Source: Irpex lacteus (lineage: Eukaryota; Basidiomycota; Agaricomycetes; Polyporales; Irpicaceae). From it: a stretch of 64,000 nucleotides of DNA. Made by a program: the position numbers and the translations under genes. The notes under the pieces were generated by a model. That model saw only the letters and a program-made list of their open reading frames with translations. It ran no database searches and was not told where the DNA came from. Positions 11,352 through 24,670 of the stretch are shown one piece after another. Positions within the stretch are counted from its first letter, which is position 1, and each line of letters begins with the position of its first letter. The DNA lies in assembly GCA_001986395.2 (NCBI GenBank), contig MQVO02000052.1, positions 1-64,000 on the forward strand, written 5' to 3'.

Positions 11352-12686
11352 GCTCGAAGTCAGAGGTCAGACAATGCTTTGCGTTGGTCAAAAGATAGTG
11401 GCGACGAATTTCGAGGGCTGATTCGATCTGTACGAAGCTGCTCATCAAGTAAGCTTTGTTAGCCTGCGGTAAAGCTACAGAAGCTCACCTTCCTAACTCA
11501 TTCGTATGAGCCTGCACTTCACGATGCCCAGAGTGTTTGTGAGACCATAGCCTTCTTATAATACCCCCAGGCTCGCAGCTTCTTGATCGGCTTCTAAGAG
11601 AGAAGAAGGAAAATGCGTAGTCAATGTTTGATTTCAAGTAGTTACCCCGTCAGCGCAGCCCGAAAGGGTGTTCCATCTATCAGGTTATATATGCTGCGAC
11701 GACTGATATCCATGAACCCAGCTAGACAATTGAAAGATGGTGGCGATTGTAACCTTTACATCTGTACAAACACCAACATGTCAATCTAAATGTGAAGGTT
11801 CAGTAACTCTAGTCTGCGTCCGTGGGTGCTGGGTGTACTCACTGGGATGAAGGGGACGAACGTGCGCGGCCGTTCAACAATTGTGCCACGGTTCACGGAT
11901 CTGAACCGTTCACCCATCGTTTGTGGCGGAAAAGCGCAGATACCAGCCGGTGGCCGAAGTGTCATCATAATCATGAGTTTCGGAAGCTGGCCATGAACTT
12001 TCAAAACGTGACAGTGTGTTTTGGCTCGTGTGAGAGTATTTAAATGGGAAAGCCTGATAATAGAATTGTTCTGAGTGTGCCATCTAGTAGGATATCATGC
12101 CAAATCGCCTGAATATCTTCAAAATTCAGACCAATCGAGTGAGTGACGGTGCACTTATCCAGTTTGTCGTGGTACGTCGAAAGGTGGAAGGACAGATAAA
12201 CGCCGGCTCGAAGTGGCTGCACCAAGCTTCGTACGCTCGAATCCATATCCATCGAGTATATACAGGCGACAGATTGAGCAGTACATATAATGTGTATCAT
12301 ATAATAAACATCGCTTGTACAACAGATTGTTTCTAATATTACCAAGCCCAAAAATTCCACACACGTTGAGCTACAAGATAGCGAATACCAGCGAGCCAGA
12401 GGCCGAGTCGCAGCTATGAGTAAGTGATTGATAATTGCAGGGACAGATATGCGAAGGGGCGTGTTAAATAGACAGAATAAAGAGAGCAGATAGAAGATAC
12501 ATGGGGTAGACGATGAGATGTGGGACATTGAGTCAAGGCACGAAAAGCGAATACAAGCCTTCGCGGCATGCATCAAAAGAGTGTGACGGTAGAGTGCGAA
12601 GATGATGCGGCAGAAAATTGATATTGTTATACCCACTGAGAAACATAATCAGACAGTTTGCACGGACGGACGAGGGAGAACGGAAC
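11352..12686. other. 1.3-kb intergenic region between tandem paralogues
   Basis: Separates the two copies of the unknown gene and must contain the promoter of the left copy. A 198-codon open frame on the minus strand (12040-12636) has irregular composition and no recognisable motif, so it is not called. No transposon ends or tandem repeats seen. Confidence 0.5.
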
Positions 12687-14132
12687 TCAGTTGAAGAGGT
12701 CTTTGTTCTGGTTCCCATCGATCGGCGTCAGCCGTTTACGCTCTACTAGTAGAGCAGAGACCACGATCTCATCCAACAGTGCTTGATTTGGTGTCATCAC
12801 CATCAGCCTTGTCATAGGCTGCCCAGACGGTGGTAATGTTCCCGGCGTATATGCTCCCGCTGCTGAGATAAGCGTGGCCAGCGGCGTTTTGGCCTGATCA
12901 CTGTCATGGTGGCACTAAGCAATTGAGAGGGGCCATGAGTGTTTTCATTTTAGGGAGAAAGATTGGACAAACACTTACGACGGCCTCAAAATCGCTGGAA
13001 TAGTACCAGTGAAGATTGTATTGCCCGCGAACCCACCGCCAGCGGTCCTGCTTACGCGAGGGTTAGTAAGACCTGCAGGTCGCAAGTATAGTGTCACGAC
13101 CAGTGAGAGTTGCTTACCTTGAGCTTGGACTTGACTTTTCGGAATTCGAAGAATACATCATGGAGTTGGTAGGGTATGTTGTCCATCAAGAGCGTTGGCG
13201 GGTCCCGCGACATGCCCATTCTAATATACAGCACTTGTCAGCGAGATGGTGGCGGCGCAGCCGTTAGGATTGTTCACATACTCAAAGCGGGCGATCAGCT
13301 GCTTTGAACCTGGTCCACCTCGTTTAATCGTAGTGATGAACGACATGGGCTGGAAGCAGCTGGGAGAGACATGGAACGTGTACAGCGGGGTCTGATTCTC
13401 TACTTCCCCCGGAGGACAGAGAACCATAGTGGCGTTCTCCAGTTCGTAGAACGTACATGTGCATGGAACCTGCAATTGCTGAAACGACTGTTGGCGGATA
13501 GGGCGAGGGGCGAGTAGAGGTGAATGGGGATTGGAGAAGTTCCTGGTGGAATGAGGTGCCGATAGAGGTGAGTGAGTGGATGGATAGAGTGCGTGAATCA
13601 CAGCTGGATCGTCCTGCTCCGTAATTGACATTTGTTCAAGGCGGTGAATTAAGTTTCCATTCGGTGAACGATTTGCAGAATGAATGGATGATCCTGGTGG
13701 AGTAGGAAGACCAGCCGCCACGTATAGATCCGGATACTGCTCTCGTTGCCCTCTCCTGTCGTTTGAATGGTAGGAACCTGAGCTACCCGACGAACTGCGT
13801 TGTCTGTGGTCGATTTCGATAGGAAGAGGGAGGACATTGCTGGCATCGGAAAAACGTCTATCGCGAAAGGCGGAGGGGGCGAAGTGGCTTGCGTCTGAGG
13901 GTCTCCTTCCGCTGGTAGTTGTAGGAATGCTGGTGTTTGAGTACATGCTGCCGTCTGAGGGGGTGTTGCGACCGTAGAAGTGCACTGCGTCAAAGCCAGT
14001 GTCTAATTCTGGAGAGTACTCTTGGTACCTGGACATCATACGTCAGCATATTTACGTAGAGTTTAGTGTGCGGTAAACTAACAACGGAGGTGGAGACAAG
14101 ATGTTACTCTGTGTTCTTGGGTCGCTGTTCAT
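12687..14132 (-). CDS. Unrecognised basidiomycete protein, tandem copy 1
   Basis: Function unknown; longer paralogue of the gene at 10165-11351. The N-terminal half is Ser/Pro-rich and probably disordered (RNTPSDGSMYSN, SSSGSSGSYHSND). The conserved C-terminal part reads VPCTCTFYELENATMVLCPP, TPLYTFHVSPSCFQPMSFIT, ARFEMGMSRDPPTLLMDN, DRWRWVRGQYNLHWYYSS and LLDEIVVSALLVERKRLTP. It ends GNQNKDLFN at 12687. Introns after FE, after KVKSKLK and after DFEAV sit at the same places as in the paralogue. Start taken as MNSDPRTQSN (14132), spliced to YQEYSPEL; in-frame ATGs upstream to 14309 could extend it. Confidence 0.62.
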
Positions 14133-14616
14133 GGTGCTGGTTGGCAGAGGCGAAGGGAGAGAGATATACCTCGACCCCCTCCGAATGCGCTTCCTGTTCA
14201 TCACCTGCGCGTTAGCAGAAGTCTGATTAAACTCGCCAGGCACACATACCTTCCCGTAATCTCCTGCTGTTCCTCTCCTGTTCCCTACTGCAGCGCACGT
14301 TGAGGCCATGCCGCGCTGTGGTTGGTCGCGCCTGCATGCACGTTCGAAGTTAATGGGCGCCTGAGTGCTTAAATCTCAGATCTGTCAGAAGTTGTAATGC
14401 TCGGGACCGCCTTCAACATTTCATCCTCCCAGGCCATCTATGATCACTTCTTCACTTCTTACTTGTTCCTAGGTTCGCACAGCACGGCCAAAGGCTAATT
14501 AACTGCTGAATTATGACATTGAGTCGAAAGCGCTAGATGAGTAGCAGATAGCATACAATTAGACGTAGGTCTTGCTAGATGAGTAGCAAGGGCGTAAGAT
14601 AACTGAGAACTGGCAC
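14133..14616. other. Intergenic (possible 5' exon of the tandem-copy-1 gene)
   Basis: In-frame ATGs run up to 14309 and may belong to the neighbouring gene. The remainder, to the aminodeoxychorismate synthase stop, shows nothing recognisable. Confidence 0.45.
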
Positions 14617-17046
14617 TCAACGGCTCTCGCTGACGCGCTTTCCAACATGGAATGCCGGCAGCACGCTCTCGACCTTGGCCAGCATCTCTTCCCACTCAGA
14701 CTCTGGATCGGAGAGGGCGGTGATCGCGCCCCCAGCTCCCAGGGTCCATTCAGTCCACTCCCGCCCACCCTGTCCCTCGGACTCGGGTCTTGGTTCGTAC
14801 TTGAAGCAACTTCGGATGGTCACTGACCAATCGCTTCCACCACCGACGCACCAGTAGCCAAACACACCGGAATATACGCTCCGATCCTGATCTTCGAGGC
14901 CATGTAGGATCTCCACGCTGCGTTTCTTGGGGGCACCCGTCATGCTGCCTATGACCATGCACGGCGACCGGTCAATATCATATCCATCCAACACAGTAAT
15001 CAGACGTCAGGTAATACAAACTCACCCGGAGGCAAACTGTGCCTGAGAACCTCCCATCCCAGATTGCTTCCACTATCCAGCTCAGCGTCCCTAGGAAGAC
15101 GCCCTTCGATGACGCTCACGAGTTGCCACACCGTCTCGTATTCTTCGACAGCACAGAACTGCTTTACATCGACGTCGTCCCCTACAACGCTGTGCAGATC
15201 GTGTCTGATCAAATCGACGATCATGAGATTTTCAGCGACCTCCTTCACGCTACCGATCAGGGCCTCTTCGGCCACGGCGCGCGTGATGCCTGGACCTTTG
15301 CGAACGGTGCCCTTGATAGGACGTAGTTGACACACACCGTGCGGAGGCCGCGAGAAAGAAAGGAAACGTTCAGGCGAAGAGCACACCATGGTTGTAGGGT
15401 GTAGGCGCAGGTATGCGGAATGAGGTGCCGGATTACGCTGACGAAGCGTTTGATACAAATCCCAGGATGAGGAACCATTAGCGTCGTAGTCCGAAGCGGA
15501 AGGTACGCGGACGCGGGTCGGTGCGGTCAAGCATAGCTCGTACGAATCTCCGGAGTACAAGAACTCCTGAGCACGCTTTATACGGTCGATATAGTCTTCA
15601 CGGTCCGGAAGAATAACAGTAGGAGAGATCGAGGACTCCATTGTGCGACGTCGCTTCGAAGCGACACGCACAGGTCGGTCCCGTGTTGAAGGCGTGGTAG
15701 CAAGCGCGTGTAACTGCTTCTGCATGTCGCCTAGCCAGGCTTCGTCGTCACGGAGTATAGATTGTACGAAAATCTTGCCTGTCACAGAATCTATCACGAT
15801 GCTTCGTTCGACGAAGGAAAGGTTTACATCGTGGTGTATGCCACTGCGCTCCTTTTCCCGGCTTAAAGAGGGAGAGAGCGATTGTACGCCGAGTTCGTAG
15901 CTGACGAATCCGACGAGGCCACCCCAGAACGGGATACTGTCCTCGCCACCGATTGCCTTCTTGCCGTGCATGTAGTCAGATAGCCAGGTCCAAATGTCTT
16001 CTTCAACGTCCGTCCAGACCTCCTCGGCGCCAGAGGTGAGGAGAACTCTGGCATCACCTCGCCTATACGTGATCCTCGGACTGGTAGGGCGCAGACATCC
16101 GATGATAGTAAATCTGCCCGGTTGAGCGGCGGATTCCAGCATTACGAAATCCTGTGAATCCTTCTTGACCCCCAGCAACTCGCAGACTACTGGTATGCCA
16201 AGATCTAGACCCTCTAAGACACGCGTTGAGACGTGAATGGGTTCGCAGGTAGGTGTCGAAGCTCCAGAGGATGTTAAAGCAGGGTGTACGTGCGGCCAGG
16301 CGGGGCCAATAACCGCCTCCACTGCCGCTGTCCAGGGCTTGACCTCCCGCCCGTTAACGGCACTCCATAAGTCGGCCAATCTCCACCAATTCCTTACAAC
16401 TTCCTCTCCGCCTCCTTCTGTTCTTACAGACTCTGGGTGATACTGCACGGCCCAAAATGGCTTCGATATGTGCTTTACGGCCATTAATACTTTCCCATTT
16501 TCCTCCTCTCCATCGTCCGCCCATGCCAATGCTTGTAACGGTTCATCGCCGTTGAGGGCGACGTGTAGCGAGTGATATCGTACGGCGTGAACGTCTCCAA
16601 CGTTCTTGTAGATGCCGGTGTTGTCGTGTAGGATGAGGGATATTTGCCCGTGCTTAACGACCTTTAGCCGTTTGAGAGTTCCTCCGAACTCTAGCACGAG
16701 GCTCTGTAGACCGAGGCAGACACCGAATACGGGAAGGAGAGACGAAGAAGGAAGTTTCCAGATGTTCCGAACCACACCAATGTCTGTGTCGTTGTCGGGC
16801 GAACCGGGTCCTGGACCGACTATGACCGCGGAGAAATGAGGGAGTAGTTTGGAAAGTGTGGTGAAAGGCACGGCGTCGTTCTTGATGATGTGGACCGCGC
16901 AGCCAGGGATGGCTTTACGACATAGTGCTGCAAGGCTGTATATATGTATGAGACTCCTGGTTGCACCAGGGAGAAAGACTGGGGGCGTTCACTTACTTGT
17001 ACGTGAAGGAGTCATACGAATCGACAAGCAAAATGCGGGGAGACAT
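14617..17046 (-). CDS. Aminodeoxychorismate synthase (PABA synthase), GATase-PabB fusion
   Basis: Makes 4-amino-4-deoxychorismate from chorismate and glutamine, the first committed step to p-aminobenzoate and folate. The N-terminal class I glutamine amidotransferase begins RILLVDSYDSFTYNLA and has the nucleophile Cys in PVFGVCLGLQSLVLEFGG and the His/Glu of QYHPES. The C-terminal chorismate-binding domain has SPERFLSF, PIKGTVRKGPG (the Lys of PIKGT marks PabB; anthranilate synthase has Ala), AENLMIVDLIRHD and PPGSMTGAPKKRSVEIL. Three exons: a short first exon (SFTY|N), a long second, and a third after an intron at PPG|S. Length is about 760 residues, normal for fungal fused enzymes. Confidence 0.94.
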
Positions 17047-17558
17047 CTTGCGTCCTTAGTGAAGCATGCGCGAATTAAAACCCAGTAAAAAGAGATCCTC
17101 TAAGCAAAATAAGTCATATGTCGAAAGGAGAAAGGTGGACGTGGAAGAGAAACCGCATCGTCAAATCACCGCGACTGGGCTAGTCGGTGTGAGTGAGTTC
17201 AGGCAATCGGCTGCAAATCTCCCGCGGTCAAATGAGAATCGGGACGCGCACAATTTTCCGGCGCCACAAAGTGCTCACTTTCCACTTTAGGCAGACAACG
17301 GATCAGAATGCAGGGATCACGGATCAGAGACTGCGAGACAATCTACGATCGAAGGTTCGCGTCACTTGAACCTGCATTTCTCCGTCTTTCTTAGCCTTTC
17401 ATGTCCTCGGACCACTACCATCTCTTTGAACATTAGGAAAAGCAAGTATTTTAAGGTATAACAACACATGTGTCACTGATGACATCTTGCTATCTTAGCA
17501 ACGCGTCGCCGCGGCAGGCCCATACTCGTGAAGCACTGACTGCACGCCATAGGCAATC
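17047..17558. promoter_or_regulatory. Divergent promoter region, ADC synthase and TTI1
   Basis: A 512-bp gap between divergently read housekeeping genes. No clear TATA element or repeat was seen. Confidence 0.45.
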
Positions 17559-20500
17559 ATGGCAGCTCGAACCGAAGAAGATAGGGAGCTGTTCCAAAAG
17601 GTAATCGATCATTAACTTCAGACGAACTCATTTTGATCCAACATACTTGCAACCTGTAGCTTAAAGCACTATGTGTTCCTCTCCTTGGAAATGCCGTCCT
17701 TACACCATCATCCATTCCCGAAGTCTCTGCCTTGCTCTCAAGCGTTCTCGTCATGTTACAAGACGCCAAGTCAAATGGCCGCATTCTGAAACCGGCTCTC
17801 ATATCCTATGTTTTCTTCCCCATCTCGACGATTCTCAGACGGAATCAAGGGTCGGCAATTCCGGACCAGCTTCTTGAAAAGCTCCTAGACGTTCTCACTA
17901 TTCTTTGCGATGACTGGTGGTGGGACATGGAGACTCAGACCTGGGAGCAAGTATCTATGCTCTGTGGTGCAATTATAGGCGGAATAGAAAATAAAGGAAA
18001 GGGGAAAGACAGGGCCGACGAAACGAAAGAAGCTGCTGCACAGTGCCTTTGGACACTCCTACGACAGCGGCTTCCGGATGAGAATCCACTGGGAGCTCAA
18101 GCATCTGCACTACGTTCAATAACGACTTTTGTTACATTCCAGGCGCATAGCAGAACCGCAAGATTTGTCCCCATCATCGGGCAGACAGTGGACTCGCTTC
18201 TCGGCAGTTGCCACTCATCACATTTGCCACTTGCTCGTACTTCCACCAAAGTGTTGCAGGTCATCACGACCCACTACCTGGCTGATGATGTGGTGACGTC
18301 GCTTCTTCCTGGTATTGTCAGCTCCATGTGCAAGGTCGCGTTAGCAGTAGGTAGTACCAAGACTTGGGCCAATGGAGACATCGTCGCAGCTGCCTTAAAG
18401 GTACTACAGGAAGTAATCATCCGCGGTATCGGCGACGTAATATGCGTCAAGGAAGGAGCTGTTGTGTCAATAGACACTTTGGAAGATCTCGTGGAATTGG
18501 AGACGCAGTCCTCGGAGGACCCGGAACCCACTCGCTCCGCCCCCTACACAACACCCAGAACGAAGAGCTGGCTACGCGGTACTTCATCCCAGATACATAT
18601 GGCTCTCATATCTCTTAAACCGTTGGTCAACCACCCTACATCGTCAGCGCTACTTGCGTTGTGCTCACTCGCTACCGCCATACTTGACTCGACACCGTTA
18701 ACTCTACCACAGAGCCAACCGCTGCTTCTCTCGTGGCTTCTATCACTCACCCATTCCGATTACGCGAACGTTTCTTCACATGCGAAGACATCTCTTCTCG
18801 ATCTGCTGGATCCAGCTACATCTCCTAGTTATCCGCTTACCCAAGTTCTATTACAAATATCAAAAGAACATCTCACAGCTCTTCCTCGATTGTTGCCCTC
18901 TCACTCTGACGCAAGAGTAGAACATAGCGCTAATATAGTTGAAGCTATCTGCTCGTTGGCCTCCGAAGCTAACCATGACGCCGATCGCCGCTTACATGTC
19001 GTAGGCCGCGAGATTGGGAGACTACTGGGCCCGAACGGAGGTATCGAGCGATGGGGGTGGAGTCTGCTCTCCGTCTTAATATTCTCTCCCCCTCACGTCA
19101 TGAACACCTCTGCTCCCGCGTCACAACTCATGCTCGAGAGCAACGGCGAAACTGTGCAGAGCATCCCCTTCCCCGAAATCACTTTACACACTCTCACCTC
19201 TCGAGCAACTCAAGATGCACTCGAAAGAATGTTACGCGCCATGGGTGGGGCCTCTGGAGAAGATGGCCTGTACGCTGCGGAATGGTTCCTCAATATCGGC
19301 AAGAATAGGCAGGACGGTCGGGCGATTGCCGGGCTCTGGTGTGCATGCAGGCTGCTGGAAGGGATTGGCCATGTCTCGCTGGATGCCTCCTCGCTGGATA
19401 CGCCGATTTATCAACGGAAGAAGAAGCTAGAGAAGTTTGTACGTGGTATCGCAAAGACTCTGCCAGAGATTTGGGACGAGAATGAGACCTCTTTGGACGA
19501 GCTTCAGGAACCGGCTTCATCAACCGAACAGGCTCTGCTGGATCCTCAAGAGGATGTTGTCGTCGAGCATACGAAGGGGCTCATTACCATTCGCTCTCCT
19601 CTAGATATTGGCGACCCCAAACCTTATGTCAACAACACTCCTCTCCCACCAGCTCCCAGTCCCACTCTACGCAAAGCGTTGGCATTGCAAGTCCTCGCAA
19701 TTTGCGCAGGCATACTACAAGCCCGTTATGCTCCTCTTCTACTCGACGTTCTCTATCCAATCCTACACTCGCTGGTCTCAGACTCAGCACATCTGTCGTC
19801 CACTGCTCTCTCTACGCTGCACTATATCACACATTCCACATCTTACGCCTCTCCGGCAAACCTCCTGTTATCAAACTTTGACTACGCTCTGGATGCTGTT
19901 TCTCGAAGGCTTAATCGAAGATGGCTCGACATCGATGCGCCACGTGTTCTGGTCGTTCTTACACGCCTTGTAGGTCGAGACGTCGTGCAGAAGGCCGGTG
20001 ACATTGTAGAGGAATGCTTCGACAGGCTGGACGAATTTCACGGGTATGAAGTGCTCGTGGACGGCCTCATTGCGGTATTGCTGGAGGTCGTTTTAGTGGT
20101 TGGAGCAGACGAACAAAATCATGCCGCACCCAAGCTCGCTGACCAGTCGCGTCATACTCGTCAAATCGACGACGAGCGGTTCATCTCCTTCTTCGAATGG
20201 TTTGAACACCGGCACGACAAGCAGACAGATGAGGAAGGAGTACCCAGGTTCAAGTATCATGAGGTGCCTCACAGAGGCTGGGGTTTTGGGGAAGAAGAGG
20301 ACGGTCAGCATGCTGATCGAGTTGAAGATCCTGCTCCTGAGGTACCACCCACACCAACGCAGTCACTGACTAGACAAATCGTCTCACGCTCGCTTTACTT
20401 CCTCACGCATGGTTCCCCCCTCATCCGCGCTCGTATACTTAACGTGCTTACAACCTCCGTACCCGTTCTACCAGAATCTGCGCTTCTTCCGTCAATACAC

Positions 20501-21040
20501 CAGGCTTGGCCGTTCATTCTCAATCGAGTAGGAGACCCAGAACCTTTCGTAGTTGCGGCTGCTGTCTCGCTCGTTGAGGTTCTCGCGGATCGGGTTGGTG
20601 ATTTCATGCATCAGCGGATCTGGAACGACGTCTGGCCCCGCTTCCAAACTCTACTCAAGAAGCTAGAAGCCGCGGACTCGACTAGTGCACTGGCACGCAG
20701 AGGCCCAGGCACGGTAGGCACGGAGTCTGCGTATACGGTTTCTCACAGACTCTACAAGGCTATGATCGGTACCATGACGTCTGCGGCTATAGGTGTGCAG
20801 GCAAAGGACACCAAGACGTGGGAAGTGATACTTGCCTTCCGGAGATTTCTACATGGCCACGCGCATGAGGAGCTTCAAAGCCAAGCGAGGGAACTGTATC
20901 GTGCTTTACGCTCGAACAATCCGGATGCAGTTTGGTTCGCTTTATCTGCGACCCAGGGAAAGATCGATGCATGGCCATTCCTGCACAATCCACGGTGGTC
21001 GATCGATGCAAACGCAGACGAAATTTTGCAGACGATTTAG
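17559..21040 (+). CDS. TTI1: Tti1, TELO2-interacting HEAT-repeat protein
   Basis: Scaffold of the Tel2-Tti1-Tti2 (TTT) complex, an Hsp90 co-factor that matures PIKK kinases such as TOR, ATM and ATR relatives. Exon 1 (17559-17600, MAARTEEDRELFQK) is joined across one intron to an exon of about 3.4 kb starting LKALCVPLLGNAV, giving about 1140 residues. The protein is almost wholly helical HEAT-like repeats, for example LLEKLLDVLTILCDDWWWDM and PLARTSTKVLQVITTHYL. The C-terminal region (ILAFRRFLHGHAHEELQSQA, LYRALRSNNPDAVW) matches the conserved Tti1 end. The long exon has no interruption, in contrast to the frameshifted genes elsewhere in the window. Confidence 0.88.
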
Positions 21041-21150
21041 ATGGCAACGAAGTATACAATGATGTTTACGGCTCCGTTTTCCAGGTCGCATATGGTACGT
21101 GACACCGCAGTAAGTATGCTTGTGGGTTTTTCTGATATTCAAGTTGTATG

Positions 21151-22572
21151 TCAAGGTTCCGACGGAGACGCATATCGACGCAGAACGACACCTGCCTCTG
21201 CGAATAGCGCAGCAGAAGCATCATCTCTGAACATCAAATCAGCACAGTGTCGTATGCGTTAATGTAATGGAGAAATGTACGCACACTTTGTAGCTCAAGT
21301 TATACACCACCTCTTTTACACCGGTTTGTATGATCTTGATGGTGCATTTTAGACATGGGCAACTGCAAAAATTCGTCACGTCCGATTGATAGATGTTGTC
21401 GACATAAAGAAGTGACGCACGTATTACAGTACAAGGCCGAACCATCTCCAACACGCTCACGGCCAGCTTCCAGGAGAGCGTTTTCCTCGGCATGCAGGCA
21501 GACACACTCATCTGATGTTTCGCTTGCGGTGTTGCATCGGGTGCAACCGCCTTCATTACAGTTGGTAAGCCCACGAGGAGTGCCGTTGTATCTGTTTTAT
21601 ACAATGCACTGAGTGTGAGAAAGAAAGAGACCAATATGCACACCTGCATCTCACCCCGTTGCGAGTATCCGCTTGTTGCGTACAAGAATTGCTCCGACCC
21701 GTCGTTTCATGCAATTAGACCGTAATGATGCCAGATCTGCCAGACGCATGAAATATGCGTCCCATCCCGGACGCAGACGTTCTCCGTTTGTCACATTTAT
21801 TTCTTCTAGATGATCATACAGATCCTCTTTATTGTCAAAGGCGTTGTTGATGTGAATGTCGACTAGGGCGTGCAGATTTCGAAGGGATGTCACCCCTTTA
21901 GGACTGTTTGCAAACTGGGTTCCGTAGAAATGACTGTCATGTTCTTGTACGAAATCTTCGAGCGTGAGACTGCCGTACTGCTGCCCGGAGCTAGAGCGGA
22001 ATGAATATCTAGAATGACAGGCAGAACGACAATGAAATCGTACCTAACACTCCGTCTGTAACGTGTGAGAATAGGCGCATCGACACTGAGCACCATGAAG
22101 AATGGTCGGGTACGGAAAGTTTCGAGGGCCGCGCGCGTGGTTAACTCTGTTGTTACGAAATCTTCTCTCCAGTTCCGCGTAACATAGTCAAGAAGTTGAG
22201 TCTGGTTGTCGAATATCATCTCTCGTTCCGGAATTATGGAAAGACTAGAATCAGAAACGAAGGATTGGCGCGGGAATGTGGTTGATATTGGAGTGTTCAT
22301 CACAAGAAACGACTGGGTCTTGTACCCGCGAGAGGACCTTGATTGAAGGACATCTGATTGGTCAGCCACACTCTCAGACTGCAATGATGAGGCGTCATCA
22401 TAAGGCTGCGTGCCGACATGCTGGAAAATATGGCTTGTCAGAGATGGAATTGCCGATCACATATACTCACTCGTTGAAGGGTTCCCACATAGGTAAAGCC
22501 CTTGTCTTTGACGAGATAATCCTTCACTGTATCTTTGCCGGCCAATCGAGTGCCTATAACTGCAATGAACAT
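21151..22572 (-). CDS. DCD1: Deoxycytidylate (dCMP) deaminase
   Basis: Converts dCMP to dUMP, supplying thymidylate synthase. The N-terminus [19 protein letters not shown] is a P-loop-like segment (GTRLAGKDT), part of the nucleotide-kinase-like N-terminal domain of fungal Dcd1 enzymes. The catalytic domain follows: [20 protein letters not shown], then the zinc site with H-A-E in [13 protein letters not shown] and P-C-x-x-C in [20 protein letters not shown], ending [10 protein letters not shown]. Introns fall after GTLQR, within RRSV, after ILAT and around the P-C-x-x-C exon. All key residues are present, so the enzyme should be active. Confidence 0.92.
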
Positions 22573-23581
22573 AGCTGCAGATATGAGAAAGTGAGCTGGT
22601 AAATTGTAATAGTCTCCAAGCGTCTACAAACACTGCCAGAGAATCGGAAGGTGCCAGCATGAGCTCACCGTGACAACATTGCCTACGAAGCAAGACGCGC
22701 CGGTTACTGGTGCTTCCGTCCCAGGCTACGACCGACGGTGCAAATACGACTTACTGTAGAACTTGCCTAGGGGTTGCTGCACTCCGAGATGTCCTTCTGC
22801 GTATAATAGCGTTCAAGAGATAGAATGCTTGCTGGAAGGTCTCCGCGTCTAGGATGTCTAGTAGCCAGATTTCAAATTCAGACTTCCATTCAATATTCAA
22901 CTTGTTGGACTTTCGGTTAACCACTGGCATGTCCAGTTGTCGGCATCAACGTGCCTGAAGTTCAATTGTACGATGTGTATACGTATGTCCATATTCAGGC
23001 ACAGCTCATTGCGACTATAGGTCATGATCCCACGCTTTTTTAGTCAATGCAACATCGCTAACAGTAGACCGTTCAAGCAGGTAGCATTCGTGTTCATAAG
23101 TTGTCCACACAGATTTGTATATGTACACCATATGCACAAAACACAGCACACCCTCGGGTACAGGTAGAACCGAGCACTCGTGCGGTTTGTTGCCGACACT
23201 CTATCCTCGTGACCGGCCTCGCAATTATCAAACTAGATACCTCGTTCTAATATCCCACGTCAATGAATCGACATGGCGGCGCAAGCGAATTAGGCCACAG
23301 ATTCGTCGTTATACGATCGCGGCGGTGGCACTTCTGGGGTACTGGTAACTCCGTGAAGAAGCTTAAACAATTGCCAAGCAATTTGACCGTACTGAGAAGG
23401 CCTCGGGATGGAAGTACCGCCCAGCCACGATGCACTCACGGCAGTATACGTGCTCAAGATAAATATAACTATCTGTCCTTATCAGGATGTACATTTGATG
23501 ATGAGGTGGAATTCCACATACCACATTATGTCTGAACGCCGGAGCAACACGCGAACAGAGACCCTTGGAGGATGGTATACC
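22573..23581. other. 1-kb intergenic region, no gene seen
   Basis: Holds the DCD1 promoter and the POP3 3' flank. Short open frames on both strands lack recognisable motifs. No repeat or tRNA-like fold was found by eye. Confidence 0.5.
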
Positions 23582-24670
23582 CTACAATTTCCCTGATTGA
23601 GACGTGATTTTCTCTTTCTTGCGATCCTTAGCCTCTGCCCGCCGTTTTGCCCTTATCTCTTTCGCAGCTTTCATATCTTTAGGCGCAGTGGTTTTCAGTT
23701 GCTTGATATGAGTAGGAACCAGCGCGTGCGGGAGATCACTGTTGGTAGGGACAAGCCATGACGCGCGCAAGGGTGTGATTGGACCTAGAAATTGCTGTAA
23801 AACCTCAAATTGGGGAGCAGCGGACTTGAGAACATGTTAGCACAAAGAGGACACAAGCTGATCGGCGACTCACATCCAACAAGAGCACCGAGACTCGTCG
23901 CAAACCTGCCGCGATAGACAGAGTTTGCTCCGCACCAGCCGGTAGGGGCACTAACCAAGTGGAGCCTCCTTCTGGCTTGAGCCGCACGGAGTTACATGCA
24001 GCCACCAAACCAGGAAGATGGCCGACAAGGATTGGTGGGTTGATGTCACCAGTACAGACGAGCACCAGTTGCGATCTAGGCTTCTGAGCAGAGTCAAAGT
24101 CGACGTCGGTCTCGGAAGAAACCTTCAATCTAGTCTGACGCAACGTGTTTGCAAGAGCTTCAAGCTTTTTCGTAACTTCGTTGATTCCGAAAGTAACGTG
24201 TTGCAGGATATCCGGCACATCCACGGACTGTGGAGCAGATGCTGAAAGGTTGACTTCGTTGGAAATGACAATCCCCTCCTCCGCTGTCGGAGGATCGCCT
24301 GTAAATGAACCATTTCCAGCCTCCTCATCCTCAAAGGCAGCGCCCGCCGTTTTTCTCCTCTTTCGTCGCTCGTGCTCCTGAGCAGACTTTCGCTTGCTTC
24401 TTCTTGCCTGTTGGGTATGATATGCGGCTACCCCTTCAAGCACAGCAACTGTCTGAGATATGATAGCATTTTGAAGGTTGGTGGGAACCCTTGGCCTAAC
24501 CCAAATGAACAGTCCGACATACGTGTTGATCGGAGCATGATCACACGTACCATTGTACCGTGAATGGATTGTCTAGAACGCTCTTGTACACAACTTTGCG
24601 TTCATATGCATCTTTTACCTTCGCCCTGTTTGATGTATTCGTATGCGAGCGAACGACTTTGTCTGACATG
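23582..24670 (-). CDS. RNase P/MRP protein subunit Pop3-like
   Basis: Likely subunit of nuclear RNase P and RNase MRP (tRNA and rRNA processing), with an L7Ae-like fold. The N-terminus reads ERKVVYKSVLDNPFTVQWVP, spliced to TNLQNAIISQTVAVLEGVA, the conserved Pop3 start. A basic nuclear-type stretch follows (RRSKRKSAQEHERRKRRK). The L7Ae-like half has SQLVLVCTGDINPPILVGHL, LVAACN and QTLSIAAGLRRVSVLLLD. The C-terminus is Lys/Arg-rich (KEIRAKRRAEAKDRKKEK). Introns lie within QW|VPTNL and after VLLLD. Confidence 0.78.

Noticed and set aside
12040..12636. 198-codon minus-strand open frame with hydrophobic, Cys-rich translation
   Set aside because: AT-rich intergenic sequence, no conserved motif, irregular composition and no supporting splice context.
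14617..17046. Anthranilate synthase as the identity of the GATase fusion
   Set aside because: The PIKGT Lys and the order amidotransferase then chorismate-binding domain match PABA/ADC synthase, not TrpE/TrpG.
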